Assembly (NCBI RefSeq): GCF_014203695.1
Contig: NZ_JACHJO010000002.1
Span: 62,001-126,000, forward strand
Length of the DNA: 64,000 nt
From: Nocardiopsis algeriensis
GTDB lineage: Bacteria; Actinomycetota; Actinomycetes; Streptosporangiales; Streptosporangiaceae
Direction of reading: 5' to 3'
Part shown: piece after piece, positions 1 to 9,215 of the stretch
Layout of the letters: each line of letters begins with the position of its first letter
Numbering within the stretch: position 1 is the stretch's first letter
Notes under the pieces: model-generated
What the model was told of the DNA's origin: nothing
The model's database searches: none
Seen by the model: the letters and a program-made list of their open reading frames with translations, nothing else
Made by a program: the position numbers and the translations under genes

Positions 1-133
1 GGCGTCGGTCCCGCCCGCGCGCCTGGCCGCCGTGCACGAGGATCCGGTGGGGGCCTGGCACGCCGACGAGGGCGGGGCGGTACGGGACCTGGCGGCTTTG
101 GAGCTGCGCCGCCTGGGCCTGCGCAGGCCCTGA
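1..133 (+). CDS. C-terminal fragment of an unidentified protein (runs off left edge)
   Basis: An open frame enters from the left edge and ends at a TGA at 131-133, giving 43 residues. The tail has an Arg/Leu-rich end (motif LELRRLGLRRP) and an acidic stretch before it. GC is high in third positions, as in its neighbours, so it is probably the real end of a gene. The fragment carries no recognisable domain, so no function is proposed. Confidence 0.5.
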   Translation, partial: ASVPPARLAAVHEDPVGAWHADEGGAVRDLAALELRRLGLRRP

Positions 134-224
134 ACCGGCCGTCGCTGTCCTGTTGCGGCCACGGGGAGGCGGATCGTCGCCTCCCCTCCCTACTCTGGGG
201 GCATCCGATCCCCGGGAGTGTTCC

Positions 225-1571
225 GTGCACCTCTCCGCCCTGCTGGAATTCGACGCCGTCCCCCTGGACACCCGCGACGCGGTGTCCCTCCTGATCGACA
301 TCACCGCACCCACACGCGAGGAGGACCGGGAGCGCCCGGCCTCGACCCTCCAGATCGTCCTGGACCGCAGCGGATCCATGGCGGGCGACCGCCTGGCCGG
401 GGCCGTCCGGGCCCTGCTCGGACTGATCGACCGGCTCGCCCCCACCGACAACTTCGGTCTGGTCTCCTTCGACAGCCGGGCCGGGGTGGAGATCCCCTGC
501 GGTCCGCTCTCCGACAAGGCGGCCGCGCGCCGGGCCGTCTCCGCCCTGCGCCCGGGCGGCGCCACCGACCTGTCCAGCGGGCTGCTGCGCGGAATCCAGG
601 AGGCGCGGCGGGCGGGCGGCGACCGCGGTGCCACCCTGCTGCTCGTCTCCGACGGGCACGCCAACCAGGGGATCACCGACCACGACAGCCTGCGGAGGGT
701 GGCCGCGGACGCCTACGCGCACGGGGTCTCCACGGCGACGCTGGGCTACGGCCTGGGCTACGACGAGGCGCTGCTCGGCGCGATCTCCGAGGGCGGTACC
801 GGCAGCGCGCTGTTCGCCGAGGACCCCGACACGGCGGTCGGCCTGATCTCACAGGAGGCGGAGTACCTCCTGGCGAAGTCGGCGCAGGCGGTGTCGCTGC
901 GCGTCCCCGCGGGCGAGCACCTGGCGTCGGTGGAGGTGATCGGTGAGATGCCCTCCCACCGGCTGCCGGACGGGTCGGTGGTCGTGGAGCTGGGCGACTT
1001 CCACTCCGGCGAGGAGCGGCGGCTGCTGCTGCGCCTGGAGGTGCCCGGGGCGTCCTCCCTCGGCGCGACCACCGTCACCGTGGTCGAGGTGACCTACGTG
1101 GACCCGGCGACGCTGACCACCCGCACCGCGCTCCTGCCGGTGACCGTCGACGTGGTTCCCGGGACCGAGGCGTCCGGGAGGGTGCCCAGCCCGGAGGTGC
1201 GCACCGAAGAGGCCCTCCAGAAGGCGCAGAGCGCCAAGCGGGAGGCCGCGCGGGCGCTGCGGCGAGGTGAGCGCGAGCGGGCGGCGCACCTCCTCGGGCG
1301 CGCCCGGCAGCTCCTGGAGGAGGCCCCGGACTCGGCCCCGAACTCTCCGGAGGCCGCCGCCCAGGCCGCGGAGCTGCGGCGCATGGAGCAGATGGCGCGC
1401 ACGGGCGACGCCTCACGGGCCGCCAAGACGGCGTACTCCAGCCAGGCCGGCTACACGCGCATGCGGGGGCGCTACGGACAGCAGTCCGCGCAGTGGCAGG
1501 GACCGCAGGAGCTGAGCAACCCGGAGACCGGGCGCGACCGCTCCCGCCCCGACGGTCGGGAGCGGCGGTAG
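225..1571 (+). CDS. VWA-domain (von Willebrand factor type A) protein
   Basis: The protein is about 448 residues. A VWA fold starts near residue 45 with a metal-ion-dependent adhesion site (DRSGSMAG at about residue 47) and the conserved Thr in GGATDLSSGL. A beta-rich middle segment follows, then an Ala/Arg/Glu-rich helical C-terminus and a polar Gly/Arg/Gln tail. This order matches bacterial VWA proteins related to the YfbK/inter-alpha-trypsin-inhibitor type. No signal peptide is visible, so it is probably cytoplasmic. I chose GTG 225 because GGGAG lies 6 nt upstream; the longer frame from TTG 153 adds a low-complexity segment with no ribosome site. The partner or substrate is unknown. Confidence 0.85.
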   Translation: MHLSALLEFDAVPLDTRDAVSLLIDITAPTREEDRERPASTLQIVLDRSGSMAGDRLAGAVRALLGLIDRLAPTDNFGLVSFDSRAGVEIPCGPLSDKAAARRAVSALRPGGATDLSSGLLRGIQEARRAGGDRGATLLLVSDGHANQGITDHDSLRRVAADAYAHGVSTATLGYGLGYDEALLGAISEGGTGSALFAEDPDTAVGLISQEAEYLLAKSAQAVSLRVPAGEHLASVEVIGEMPSHRLPDGSVVVELGDFHSGEERRLLLRLEVPGASSLGATTVTVVEVTYVDPATLTTRTALLPVTVDVVPGTEASGRVPSPEVRTEEALQKAQSAKREAARALRRGERERAAHLLGRARQLLEEAPDSAPNSPEAAAQAAELRRMEQMARTGDASRAAKTAYSSQAGYTRMRGRYGQQSAQWQGPQELSNPETGRDRSRPDGRERR

Positions 1572-1706
1572 GCGCCGGGTCGGGGCGCCCCGCCGCCCGC
1601 GTCCCGGCGGGAACGGGAAGCGGGAGGCACCGGCCGGGCGGTGCGCCCCGGTGGCGCACCGCGGTCGGCGGTCCTCCCGCGTCACCGACCTCTCAGGTCG
1701 GTACAC

Positions 1707-2192
1707 CTAGCTCGCGGCCTCGGCGAGGGTGCCGCGCACGGCGCTCGGCAGCTTCTGCTCCAGGAAGCGGGCCATCTCCTCCTCCTGGTGGAGGATCTGG
1801 GTCAGCTTCTGCGCGACGGTCTCCTCCCCCAGGTCGCGGGCCGCCTCGATGAGAGCCTTGTAGGAGGCGATCTCGAAGTGCTCGGCGGCGTAGTCGGAGA
1901 GGCTGTTCTTGACCATCGTGTCGCTGGAGGCCTTGTTCATCATGCCCTGCACCGCCCCGGAGAAGCCGGCCAGTGCGCTCTTGGTCCCCGACACCTTGCC
2001 GCCCAGCCCCTCGATGCAGCCCTTGACGATCTCGGCCTGGAGGCGCGTCTCCTCGATGTGCCGCTCGATACGGGTCTGGACGTCGGGAGCGCCCTTGGCG
2101 TCCTTGGCGTGGCGCTCCAGGGTCTCCTCCATGGACTTCTCCATGGCGTAGGCGTCGTTCAGCCATGCGATCAGCTGATCCTTGCCGCTCAC
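1707..2192 (-). CDS. DUF892 (YciE/YciF-type) ferritin-like protein
   Basis: This 161-residue, all-helical protein has the spaced Glu/His residues of ferritin-like four-helix bundles (ERHIEETRLQAE, AAEHFEIASYKALIEAA, HQEEEMARFLEQ). The pattern fits the DUF892 family, whose members are induced by osmotic or general stress; metal binding is inferred from the Glu/His helices. It starts at GTG 2192 behind GGGGGA. It is monocistronic by spacing: about 100 bp separates it from the pxp operon upstream, and it converges on the VWA gene. Its catalytic role is unknown. Confidence 0.85.
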   Translation of the reverse strand: MSGKDQLIAWLNDAYAMEKSMEETLERHAKDAKGAPDVQTRIERHIEETRLQAEIVKGCIEGLGGKVSGTKSALAGFSGAVQGMMNKASSDTMVKNSLSDYAAEHFEIASYKALIEAARDLGEETVAQKLTQILHQEEEMARFLEQKLPSAVRGTLAEAAS

Positions 2193-2294
2193 GTGTCCCC
2201 CTTCCGTCGGACCGGAATCTCCGGACCGCCTTCGGCCCCGCGACTACCCGGGGTGACGTGCGGCAAAACACCGGATCCCGGGCGGAAGGACCGT

Positions 2295-3179
2295 TCAGGC
2301 CCGCGTGCGCGGGAGCGCCGGCCCCGCCAGGGTGAAGCGCACCCTGGTGCCGGGACGGGCCTGGGCGGCCGCGGGGAGGTCGGCCGACACCACCACCGCC
2401 ACCACGGGATATCCGCCGGTCACGGGGTGGTCGGCCAGGAAGAGGACGGGCCCGCCGTCGGGCGGGACCTGGACCGCACCGGGGACCATGCCCTCGCTGG
2501 GCAGTTCCCCGGCACGCGCGCGCTCCAGGAGGGGGCCGGACAGGCGGGCCCCCACCCGGTCGCTGCGGGAGGTCACCTCGTACTCCGCGGTGAGGAGGGT
2601 GCGGAGCGCCCCGGCGGTGAACCAGTCCTCGCGCGGCCCGAGGGTGACGCGCAGGACCGCCTCGGGTCCGCCCACGGGTGCGGCGGGCGCGTGGCCGGTG
2701 ACGGGAAAGGCGGCGGGGGCCGGGCCCACGGGCAGGACCGCACCGGGCACGGGCAGGTCCGGGCCGAGCCCGGCGAGCACGTCGGTACTGCGCGACCCCA
2801 GGACGGGGGGCACGTCCACTCCCCCGCGCACCGCCAGGTAGGTGCGCAGGCCCTGCTCGGGGACACCCATGGCGAGCTCGGCCCCGTCGTCCAGGTGCAG
2901 CACGGTGTTCATCGCCGCGCCGCGGCCGTCGACGCGCAGCGGAACGCCGGCACCGGTGACGGCGACGGTGACCGGGCCGCGGGCGCGCACCCGGAGGCCG
3001 CCGAGCGTGGCCTCCAGCGCCGCTGCGCCCGGCGGATTGGCGAGCAGCCGGTTGGCCAGCGCGTAGGAGGCGGTGTCGGCGGCGCCGGAGCGGCCCACGC
3101 CCAGGGCGGCGTGGCCGAGGCGGCCCGCGTCCTGGACCGTGGCCATCGGTCCGGTCGCCAGGATCTCCAGGGCGCTCAT
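2295..3179 (-). CDS. pxpC: 5-oxoprolinase subunit PxpC (biotin-dependent carboxyltransferase/KipA family)
   Basis: This is a 294-residue member of the AHS2/KipA family. It shows the N-terminal motif GPMATVQDAGRLGHAALGV, AMNTVL, YLAVRGGVDVPPVLGSRSTD and a C-terminal GGYPVVAVV segment. PxpC works with PxpA and PxpB to open 5-oxo-L-proline to glutamate using ATP. It is the last gene of the pxpA-pxpB-pxpC operon. Its ATG (3177-3179) overlaps the TGA of pxpB by one base (TGATG), a sign of translational coupling. The longer open frame upstream lies inside pxpB and is not used. Confidence 0.93.
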   Translation of the reverse strand: MSALEILATGPMATVQDAGRLGHAALGVGRSGAADTASYALANRLLANPPGAAALEATLGGLRVRARGPVTVAVTGAGVPLRVDGRGAAMNTVLHLDDGAELAMGVPEQGLRTYLAVRGGVDVPPVLGSRSTDVLAGLGPDLPVPGAVLPVGPAPAAFPVTGHAPAAPVGGPEAVLRVTLGPREDWFTAGALRTLLTAEYEVTSRSDRVGARLSGPLLERARAGELPSEGMVPGAVQVPPDGGPVLFLADHPVTGGYPVVAVVVSADLPAAAQARPGTRVRFTLAGPALPRTRA

Positions 3180-3787
3180 CAGGCCTCCTCGAAGCGCACG
3201 CGCACACCTGGGCGCAGCAGTCCGGGCGGGTCGCGCTCCAGGTCCCAGATCTCGGCGTCCGTGCGGCCGAGCAGCTGCCATCCGCCGGGGGAGCTGCGCG
3301 GGTACACCCCGGTGAACCCGCCGGCCAGCGCGACCGATCCGGCGGGCACCCGGGTGCGCGCCTCGCCCCGGCGGGGCACGTGCAGCCGCGGATCGTCGCA
3401 CACCATGTAGCCGAAGCCCGGCGCGAAACCGCAGAAGGCCACCGTCCAGGTGGCGGAGGTGTGCGCCGCCACCACGCCGCGCGGGGTCAGGCCGGTGTAC
3501 CGGGCGACATCGCCGAGGTCCTCGCCGTCGTAGACCACCGGCAGGGTGACGGTCTCCTCCGCCTTCCCCGCACCGGCCGGGACGGCCGGCAGGGCGGCGA
3601 GCTCGGAGGCCACCCGCCCGGGGTCGGTGCCCGGCGCCAGCCGCAGCAGCACGGTCCGGGCGGCGGGCAGCACGTCGGTGACGCCGGGGATCGGCCGGTC
3701 CTCCAGCGCGGCGTTCAGCGCGATGACCCCGGCCAGGTCGGGAACCTCCACCAGAACGCCGCTGTCACCGCACCTCAGGACGCGCAC
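3179..3787 (-). CDS. pxpB: 5-oxoprolinase subunit PxpB (allophanate hydrolase subunit 1/KipI family)
   Basis: This 202-residue protein has the KipI/AHS1 signature CGFAPGFGYM followed by PRRGEARTRVPAGSVALAG and the terminal SPGGWQLLGRTD block. With PxpC it forms the complex that phosphorylates and opens 5-oxoproline; PxpA completes the enzyme. GTG 3787 sits behind GGGAGG. The gene lies 55 bp downstream of pxpA and overlaps pxpC by one base, so the three subunits should be made together. Confidence 0.93.
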   Translation of the reverse strand: MRVLRCGDSGVLVEVPDLAGVIALNAALEDRPIPGVTDVLPAARTVLLRLAPGTDPGRVASELAALPAVPAGAGKAEETVTLPVVYDGEDLGDVARYTGLTPRGVVAAHTSATWTVAFCGFAPGFGYMVCDDPRLHVPRRGEARTRVPAGSVALAGGFTGVYPRSSPGGWQLLGRTDAEIWDLERDPPGLLRPGVRVRFEEA

Positions 3788-3842
3788 GGAATCCTCCCGG
3801 GTGTCGTGGCGCGGACGTTCCGGCGCGGACCCTCCGGTGCGC

Positions 3843-4613
3843 TCACGTGTCCACTCGTGTGAACGGGGTGACGGTGATGCCCTCGGAGTGCAGCCGTTCG
3901 GCGACCGCCCGGGCGATGCGCACCGCGCCGGGGCTGTCGCCGTGCACGCACAGGGAGTCGGCCCCGACGAGGATCTCCGTGCCGTCGACCGCCTCGATCG
4001 GTTCCCCGCGCGCGATGCGCAGGCAGCGCTCGGCCACGGCCTGCGGGTCGTGCAGGAGGGCGCCGGGCTCGCGGCGGGGAAGGAGCGTGGCCTCGGGGGT
4101 GTAGGCGCGGTCGGCGAACGCCTCGCGGTAGGTGCGCAGCCCCGCCTTCTCCGCCGCCTCCAGGAACCGGGAGCCGGGCAGGCCGAGCACGGGCAGGCCG
4201 GGGTCGAACTCCTTGACCGCGGTGACGACGGCCACCGCCTGCTCCTCGTGGTGCACGATCGCGTTGTAGAGCGCGCCGTGCGGCTTGACGTAGCGGATGC
4301 GTTCCCCCGCCAGGCGGGTGAAGGCCGACAGGGCGCCCAGCTGGTACAGGACGTCGTCGGTCAGCTCGGCGGGCGCGGCGTCGACGAAGCGTCGTCCGAA
4401 TCCCGCGAGGTCGCGGTAGCCGACGTGGGCGCCCACGGCCACGCCCCGCTCGGCCGCGTCGGCCGTGGTCCGGCGCAGCACGGTCGGGTCGCCCGCGTGG
4501 AAGCCGCAGGCGACGTTGGCACTGGTGACGACGGACAGCAGGGCCCGGTCGTCACCGAGCTCCCAGCGGCCGAAGCCCTCGCCGAGGTCCGCGTTGAGGT
4601 CGATGCGGGGCAC
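3843..4613 (-). CDS. pxpA: 5-oxoprolinase subunit PxpA (LamB/YcsF family)
   Basis: This 256-residue protein has the family hallmarks [17 protein letters not shown] at the N-terminus, [29 protein letters not shown], and the metal-site motif VKPHGALYN. The C-terminal [16 protein letters not shown] block is also present. It is the first gene of the operon, starting at GTG 4613 behind GAGGAG. PxpA is the subunit for the ring-opening hydrolysis of 5-oxoproline, a damage product formed from glutamine or glutamate. A promoter for the operon should lie in the 170-bp gap shared with the divergent aminotransferase gene. Confidence 0.95.
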   Translation of the reverse strand: MPRIDLNADLGEGFGRWELGDDRALLSVVTSANVACGFHAGDPTVLRRTTADAAERGVAVGAHVGYRDLAGFGRRFVDAAPAELTDDVLYQLGALSAFTRLAGERIRYVKPHGALYNAIVHHEEQAVAVVTAVKEFDPGLPVLGLPGSRFLEAAEKAGLRTYREAFADRAYTPEATLLPRREPGALLHDPQAVAERCLRIARGEPIEAVDGTEILVGADSLCVHGDSPGAVRIARAVAERLHSEGITVTPFTRVDT

Positions 4614-4783
4614 CGGTGCTCCTCTCTTCCCTGTCGTTCGCCCGGTCGCCGCGCGGGGACCGTCGCTGCCAGAGGTCGACGATACCGCCGAGGGCGCCGG
4701 CCGGTCCCGGCGCTCCCGCAGGCGCGGAGGCGTCCGGGGAGAGGTTCCGCGTCCCCTGTCCGCCCCGGTGGCGGAGTGACATC

Positions 4784-5581
4784 ATGGTCTCCGTCATGGA
4801 ACTGAACGGACGCCCCGTCTCCACCGGGGACATCGCCCCTCTCGCCCTCCAGGGCTACGGGCACTTCACCACCATGCTCGTCACGGACCTGCGGGTGCGG
4901 GGCCTGGACCTGCACATGGAGCGGCTGAGCCGGGACTGCCTCGCGCTGTTCGGCACCGAGCTCGACACCGTGCGGGTGCGCGAGCTGGCCCGGCGCTCCG
5001 CCCTGGCACACCCCTCCCCCTCGGTGGTGCGCGTGACCGTCTTCGACCCCGGTCTGGACCTGGGCCGCCCGTCGGCCCGCAGCGTCCCGAGCGTCCTGGT
5101 CACCGCCCGTCCGGCCCCGGAGGGCCCGCTCCCGCCGGTGCGCCTGGGTACCCGGATGTACACGCGCGACACCCCGTCGGTGAAGGGGACCGGCCTGTTC
5201 GGGTCGATCCGCCAGAGGCGCGCCGCACAGCTGGAGGGCCACGACGACGCCCTGTTCCACGGGGTCGACGGGCGGATCTCGGAGGGGCCGACCTGGAACA
5301 TCGGTTTCCTGGACGGAGGCGGTCTGGTGTGGCCGCAGGCCCCCTGCCTGCCGGGTGTGACCGCCGAGCTGGTGGGCCGGGTCGCCGCCGGGCTGGGGAT
5401 TCCGGTCTCCACCCGGCCGATCGCGGCGGCCGCCTCCGCGCGGACGGCGGGCGCCTTCACCGCCAATGCCACGACGGGGGTGCGTCCGGTGGCCTCGATC
5501 GACGGAGTACCCCTGCCGCAGGCCGCACTCGTGCGCAGACTCGCGGCCGGTTATCGGGAGCTGCCGGGCGATCCGCTCTAG
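4784..5581 (+). CDS. Class IV PLP-dependent aminotransferase
   Basis: The 265-residue fold-type IV PLP protein (branched-chain aminotransferase/4-amino-4-deoxychorismate lyase superfamily) shows a candidate PLP lysine in TPSVKGTG, the DALFHGVDGRISEG block, and the phosphate-binding EGPTWNIGF motif. The tail TANATTGVRPVASIDGV resembles the class IV C-terminal active-site loop. ATG 4784 has GGAG 7 nt upstream; ATG 4796 is an alternative. It is divergent from pxpABC and convergent with the MMPL gene. Substrate cannot be read from the sequence: it may act on D-amino acids, branched-chain acids or aminodeoxychorismate. Confidence 0.87.
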   Translation: MVSVMELNGRPVSTGDIAPLALQGYGHFTTMLVTDLRVRGLDLHMERLSRDCLALFGTELDTVRVRELARRSALAHPSPSVVRVTVFDPGLDLGRPSARSVPSVLVTARPAPEGPLPPVRLGTRMYTRDTPSVKGTGLFGSIRQRRAAQLEGHDDALFHGVDGRISEGPTWNIGFLDGGGLVWPQAPCLPGVTAELVGRVAAGLGIPVSTRPIAAAASARTAGAFTANATTGVRPVASIDGVPLPQAALVRRLAAGYRELPGDPL

Positions 5582-5608
5582 AGGTAGTGGCCTGAGAGGC
5601 TGGCGGGA

Positions 5609-5642
5609 GGGCCGGTGCGGATCTCGCAGTCCGCACCGGCCC
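5609..5642. terminator. Bidirectional hairpin between convergent genes
   Basis: A perfect 13-bp stem (GGGCCGGTGCGGA pairing with TCCGCACCGGCCC, 8-nt loop) lies between the aminotransferase stop and the MMPL stop. It lacks a long T-run, as is common in actinobacteria, and can serve both strands. Confidence 0.8.
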
Positions 5643-5673
5643 CGGAGGCCCTACGGCCCCTGTCGTCGGTGCG

Positions 5674-7827
5674 TCAGGAGAGGGACTTCTCCTCCGAGGT
5701 GGCCGCGCTCCCCGACTCGGGGATGCGGCTCGGCCACCACATGCGCCGGCCCACGTCCAGGGACAGGGCGGGCACCAGCAGCGAGCGCACGAGCAGCGCG
5801 TCCACCAGGACCCCGAACGCCACCAGGAAGGCGAGCTGGAGCATGAACAGCAGCGGAATGACCGTCAGCGCCGCGAAGGTCACCGCCAGCACGACGCCGG
5901 CGGAGGTGATCACACCGCCGGTGACGGTCAGGGCGCGCAGCATGCCTTCCCGGTGACCGTGGCGGAGGGCCTCCTCCCGCGCCCGCGACATGAGGAAGAT
6001 GCTGTAGTCGATGCCCAGCGCCACCAGGAACACGAACGCGAACAGCGGCACGACGGGGTCGGCGCCGGGCAGGTCCAGGACATGGTCGAACAGCAGCGTG
6101 CCCACGCCGAGTGCGGCGGCGAAGGAGAGCACGTTGGCGATCATCAGCAGCAGCGGTGCCACCAGCGAGCGCAGCAGCACGACGAGCACGAGGAACACCA
6201 CGACCAGGACCAGCGGAACCACGACCGTGAAGTCGCGCTGGGCGGTCTCCAGGGTGTCCAGGTCGCTCGCGCTGATGCCGCCGACGAGGGCGTCGGCGCC
6301 CTCCACGTCCCGCAGCTCCTCGCGCAGGTCGCGGACCACGTCCAGCGCCTCGGCCGACTCGGGGCCGACCGTCATGGCCACCTCGACCAGGACGCGGCCG
6401 TCGACCTCCAGGGGCGGCAGGGGCTGTCCGGGCGGTCCGCCCTCGGTCACCGGTTCGGCCCCGCTCACCCGGTCCAGGCCCTCCGCGGCCTCGACCACCT
6501 CGTCGACGTGGTCGGCGTCGGCGATCACCAGCGCGGGTGCGGCGGAGGCGTCCTCCCCGAAACCGCGGTCGAGCGTCTTCTGGCCCTCGGCCGCCTCGAC
6601 CTCGGTGCGGAAGACCTCGGCCTGTCCGGTGCCCCCGGCGTCGAACTGGGGGGCGAACACCGCGGCCAGGGCCAGCAGGGCGGTGGTGGCCAGCCACAGG
6701 GTGCGGGGGCGCCGGGCGACCACGTCCGCGATGCGCGCCCACAGTCGGTGCTGCGACCTCTCGGTCCGGTCCTCCTCGGTGGAGCGCCTGGGGACGGAGG
6801 GCCAGAAGGCGGCCCGTCCGCACAGCGCGAGCACGGCCGGCAGGAAGGTCAGCGCCGAGAGCAGGGAGGCGACGATGCCGATGGCCACGACCGGGCCGAG
6901 GCTCTGGGTGGAGGCCAGGTCGGCGGCCAGCAGGCAGAGCAGACCGAGGATGACGGTCCCGCCGGAGGCCAGGACGGGTTCGAGCACGCCGCGCACCGAG
7001 GCCAGGACGGCCTGCGGGACGTTTCCGCGCTCGGCCAGCTCCTCGCGGTAGCGCGCCACGAGCAGCAGGGCGTAGTCGGTGCAGGCGCCCACCACCAGGA
7101 TGAACAGGATGCCCTGGCTCTGCCCGTTGAGGGTGACCAGTCCGCTGTCGGCGGCGAGGTAGACCAGGGCGCCGGCCAGGCACAGGGCCAGCAGGGCGGA
7201 CGTGATGACGAGGAAGGGCAGCAGCGGTGAGCGGTAGACGGCCACGAGGATGACCAGCACCGCGGTGACCGTGACGATCAGGAGGGTGGAGTCGATGCCG
7301 CCGAAGGCCGCAGCGAGGTCGGCGGCGTAGCCCGCGGGGCCGGTGACCTGGGCGTCGATCCCCTCGACAGGATTGTCGGCGAGCAGGGCCCGCAGCTCGT
7401 CGACGGAGTCGCCCGTGTCGTGTTCGGTGTCGATCTGGACGACGAACTGGGCGACGGAGGCGTCCTCGGTCCCGGGGAAGGGGCCCACGACCGGCGCGGC
7501 CACCCACTCCTCCTCACCGATCCGCTCGGCGACCCCGGCGATATCGGCGAGCCCGGCCTCGTCGATGTCCTCGTCGCCCGAGAGGACGACGACAGCGGGG
7601 ATGGCGTCGCCCCGGTCGAACTCCTCGGCCATCTCCTCCACGCGGGTGGACTCCGCGTTCAGTGGCAGGAACGTACTGGAGTCGTTGGTCTGCACCTCGC
7701 CGAGCTTGCCCAGGAAGGCCCCCAGGGGCCCGGCTCCGGCGAGCCACAGGAGGGTCAGCAGGAGCGCCGCCCCGATCCACCAGCGCGACCGCTGCGGCGG
7801 TCGCCTGTCCTTGTCCGCAGTCTTCAT
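5674..7827 (-). CDS. MMPL-family RND transporter
   Basis: This 717-residue protein has the internal duplication typical of MMPL/RND permeases. After a first membrane helix (IGAALLLTLLWLAGAGPLGA) comes an extracytoplasmic domain, a block of about five helices, a second extracytoplasmic domain (around residues 390-520), and a second helix block. Each block keeps an acidic residue in the membrane (VGACTDYALLLVARYRE; FLVALGIDYSIFLMSRARE). Such transporters use proton motive force to export lipids or hydrophobic compounds. It lies next to the carotenoid genes, and its promoter carries the same sequence element as crtE, so co-regulation is likely. The cargo is unknown. ATG 7827 has GGGGAG upstream. 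Confidence 0.93.
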   Translation of the reverse strand: MKTADKDRRPPQRSRWWIGAALLLTLLWLAGAGPLGAFLGKLGEVQTNDSSTFLPLNAESTRVEEMAEEFDRGDAIPAVVVLSGDEDIDEAGLADIAGVAERIGEEEWVAAPVVGPFPGTEDASVAQFVVQIDTEHDTGDSVDELRALLADNPVEGIDAQVTGPAGYAADLAAAFGGIDSTLLIVTVTAVLVILVAVYRSPLLPFLVITSALLALCLAGALVYLAADSGLVTLNGQSQGILFILVVGACTDYALLLVARYREELAERGNVPQAVLASVRGVLEPVLASGGTVILGLLCLLAADLASTQSLGPVVAIGIVASLLSALTFLPAVLALCGRAAFWPSVPRRSTEEDRTERSQHRLWARIADVVARRPRTLWLATTALLALAAVFAPQFDAGGTGQAEVFRTEVEAAEGQKTLDRGFGEDASAAPALVIADADHVDEVVEAAEGLDRVSGAEPVTEGGPPGQPLPPLEVDGRVLVEVAMTVGPESAEALDVVRDLREELRDVEGADALVGGISASDLDTLETAQRDFTVVVPLVLVVVFLVLVVLLRSLVAPLLLMIANVLSFAAALGVGTLLFDHVLDLPGADPVVPLFAFVFLVALGIDYSIFLMSRAREEALRHGHREGMLRALTVTGGVITSAGVVLAVTFAALTVIPLLFMLQLAFLVAFGVLVDALLVRSLLVPALSLDVGRRMWWPSRIPESGSAATSEEKSLS

Positions 7828-7849
7828 GTCTCCCCGTTGCCATATTCAG

Positions 7850-7878
7850 CTCGGATAACGTACATCTTGTTTTCCGAG
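7850..7878 (-). promoter_or_regulatory. Candidate MarR-type operator upstream of the MMPL gene
   Basis: An inverted repeat CTCGGATAAC / GTTTTCCGAG (9 of 10 positions paired, 9-nt spacer) begins 22 bp upstream of the MMPL start. The right half (ATCT-T-GTTTTCCGAG) recurs at the crtE promoter. The nearby MarR regulator is the obvious candidate ligand-responsive binder; this is inference. Confidence 0.6.
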
Positions 7879-7969
7879 CATTTTCCCGCGCAACCCTACA
7901 CCCGCGCGGAGGCCGCGCCGCGCAGGCCCTCTACCCGGGAGGCGGACCGGGCATCCGGGAAGAAGCGGG

Positions 7970-9157
7970 TCAACGGGAGAGCCGCGTGCGCAGGGAGTGC
8001 CACACGTGGTCGGCGACGGTCGCGGACATGGCCGCCACCGGCGTGCTCATCCCCAGGGCGAGCTCCCGGTGCGGTGCCGAGGCCCCGTCCAGGAAGGCCA
8101 GCACGTCGCCGAGCCGGTTGGCGGTCAGCAGGCGTGTGAGGAACCTCGCACCGTCGATCCGGCCGGTGTCCAGCGCCCGCAGCATCACCGCGTCCATGGC
8201 CAGGTGGCGCCGGCGGTGCGGCACCGGCGGCACGGGGACCCGGCCCCGGTCCAGGGCACGCACCACCGCGGCGGCCTGGCGCTGCGCCCCGCTGAAGGTG
8301 TAGCCCGTCGAGGGCCGGGTGGCGCCCCCCGCCGTGCCGATGCGGAAGACGCGGCGGCCGGCTCGGGTGCGGAAGCGCGCGTCGGTCATGGGGATGACGC
8401 CCTGCTCCGCGGAGACCACCTCGACGCCCTTCAGCCCCAGCCGGTCGCAGTAGCGCCGCAGCGCCCGCTCGTACTCGCCGGTGCTCAGCGGCTCGGGCCC
8501 GAACTCGGTGTACTCCACCAGTGCCTCGCGGCGCGACAGCGGCAGCACGTAGCCGAAGGCGACCGCGTCTCGCGGCTGGGGAGGGCGGAAGTCCATGAGG
8601 ACCGCGGCCTCCGGGTCGAAGGCGTCCTCCGGGGTGCGCACGAACCAGCCGCGGAAGTGCTGGAGCAGCCGGGTACGCCCCCGCGGCAGCGGATCGGGGG
8701 GCCGGGAGTCGAACACCCACCGGGCCGTCAGCGAGGCCTCCCCTCCACCGGGGAGGACACCGCGCACCAGGGCCCGGTCGGCCCCGTCCTCCACGCCGGT
8801 CACCGTCATCCCCAGCTGGTCGACCGCCTTCCCGGCCGAGGAGCGCACGTGCTCCTCCAGGTCCGCCGAGCGCAGCATCTTGTACACGTAGGGGGCGGCG
8901 GAGGACCTGTGCTCGGCCCCGTCGGGCCCCACCACGGCCAGGTTCTCCCACCGGGCGGCCAGCAGCCCGTCCCACGGGCCTCCGTCGGGCTCCCAGAAGC
9001 ACCAGGTACGCGGCGGCGGGGTGAGCGGCCCCGGTGGCGGCTCCACGAGCACGGCCGAGAGGGGCCGGCCGCGTCGGTCGTTGATCACCCCCAGCCCGTG
9101 GGTAAGGGTGAGGCCCGAGGCCCCTCCGCCGATGATCGCCACGTCGTAGTCGGCCAT
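7970..9157 (-). CDS. crtY: Lycopene cyclase CrtY
   Basis: This 395-residue flavoprotein has an N-terminal dinucleotide-binding motif (DVAIIGGGASGLTL), the cyclase signature PRTWCFWE, the central DFRPPQPRDAVAFGYVLPLS segment, and a C-terminal GGATRPSTGYTFSGAQRQA motif typical of CrtY-type lycopene cyclases. It converts lycopene to beta-carotene, the substrate of CrtU. ATG 9157 starts the Rossmann motif directly; a longer frame runs into the divergent methyltransferase promoter and is not used. Only 58 bp separate it from the divergent methyltransferase-crtU pair, so the two promoters must overlap. Confidence 0.93.
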   Translation of the reverse strand: MADYDVAIIGGGASGLTLTHGLGVINDRRGRPLSAVLVEPPPGPLTPPPRTWCFWEPDGGPWDGLLAARWENLAVVGPDGAEHRSSAAPYVYKMLRSADLEEHVRSSAGKAVDQLGMTVTGVEDGADRALVRGVLPGGGEASLTARWVFDSRPPDPLPRGRTRLLQHFRGWFVRTPEDAFDPEAAVLMDFRPPQPRDAVAFGYVLPLSRREALVEYTEFGPEPLSTGEYERALRRYCDRLGLKGVEVVSAEQGVIPMTDARFRTRAGRRVFRIGTAGGATRPSTGYTFSGAQRQAAAVVRALDRGRVPVPPVPHRRRHLAMDAVMLRALDTGRIDGARFLTRLLTANRLGDVLAFLDGASAPHRELALGMSTPVAAMSATVADHVWHSLRTRLSR

Positions 9158-9215
9158 GCACCCAGCATGCACCGCGGAAGCCGCTTCCACACGCACACGA
9201 CCCTGGGAGGCGCCC

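Noticed and set aside
5953..7230. Long plus-strand open frame opposite the MMPL gene (425 codons)
   Set aside because: It is the mirror of a well-supported transporter; composition is His/Gln/Gly-rich without any motif. Long opposite frames are normal in such GC-rich DNA.
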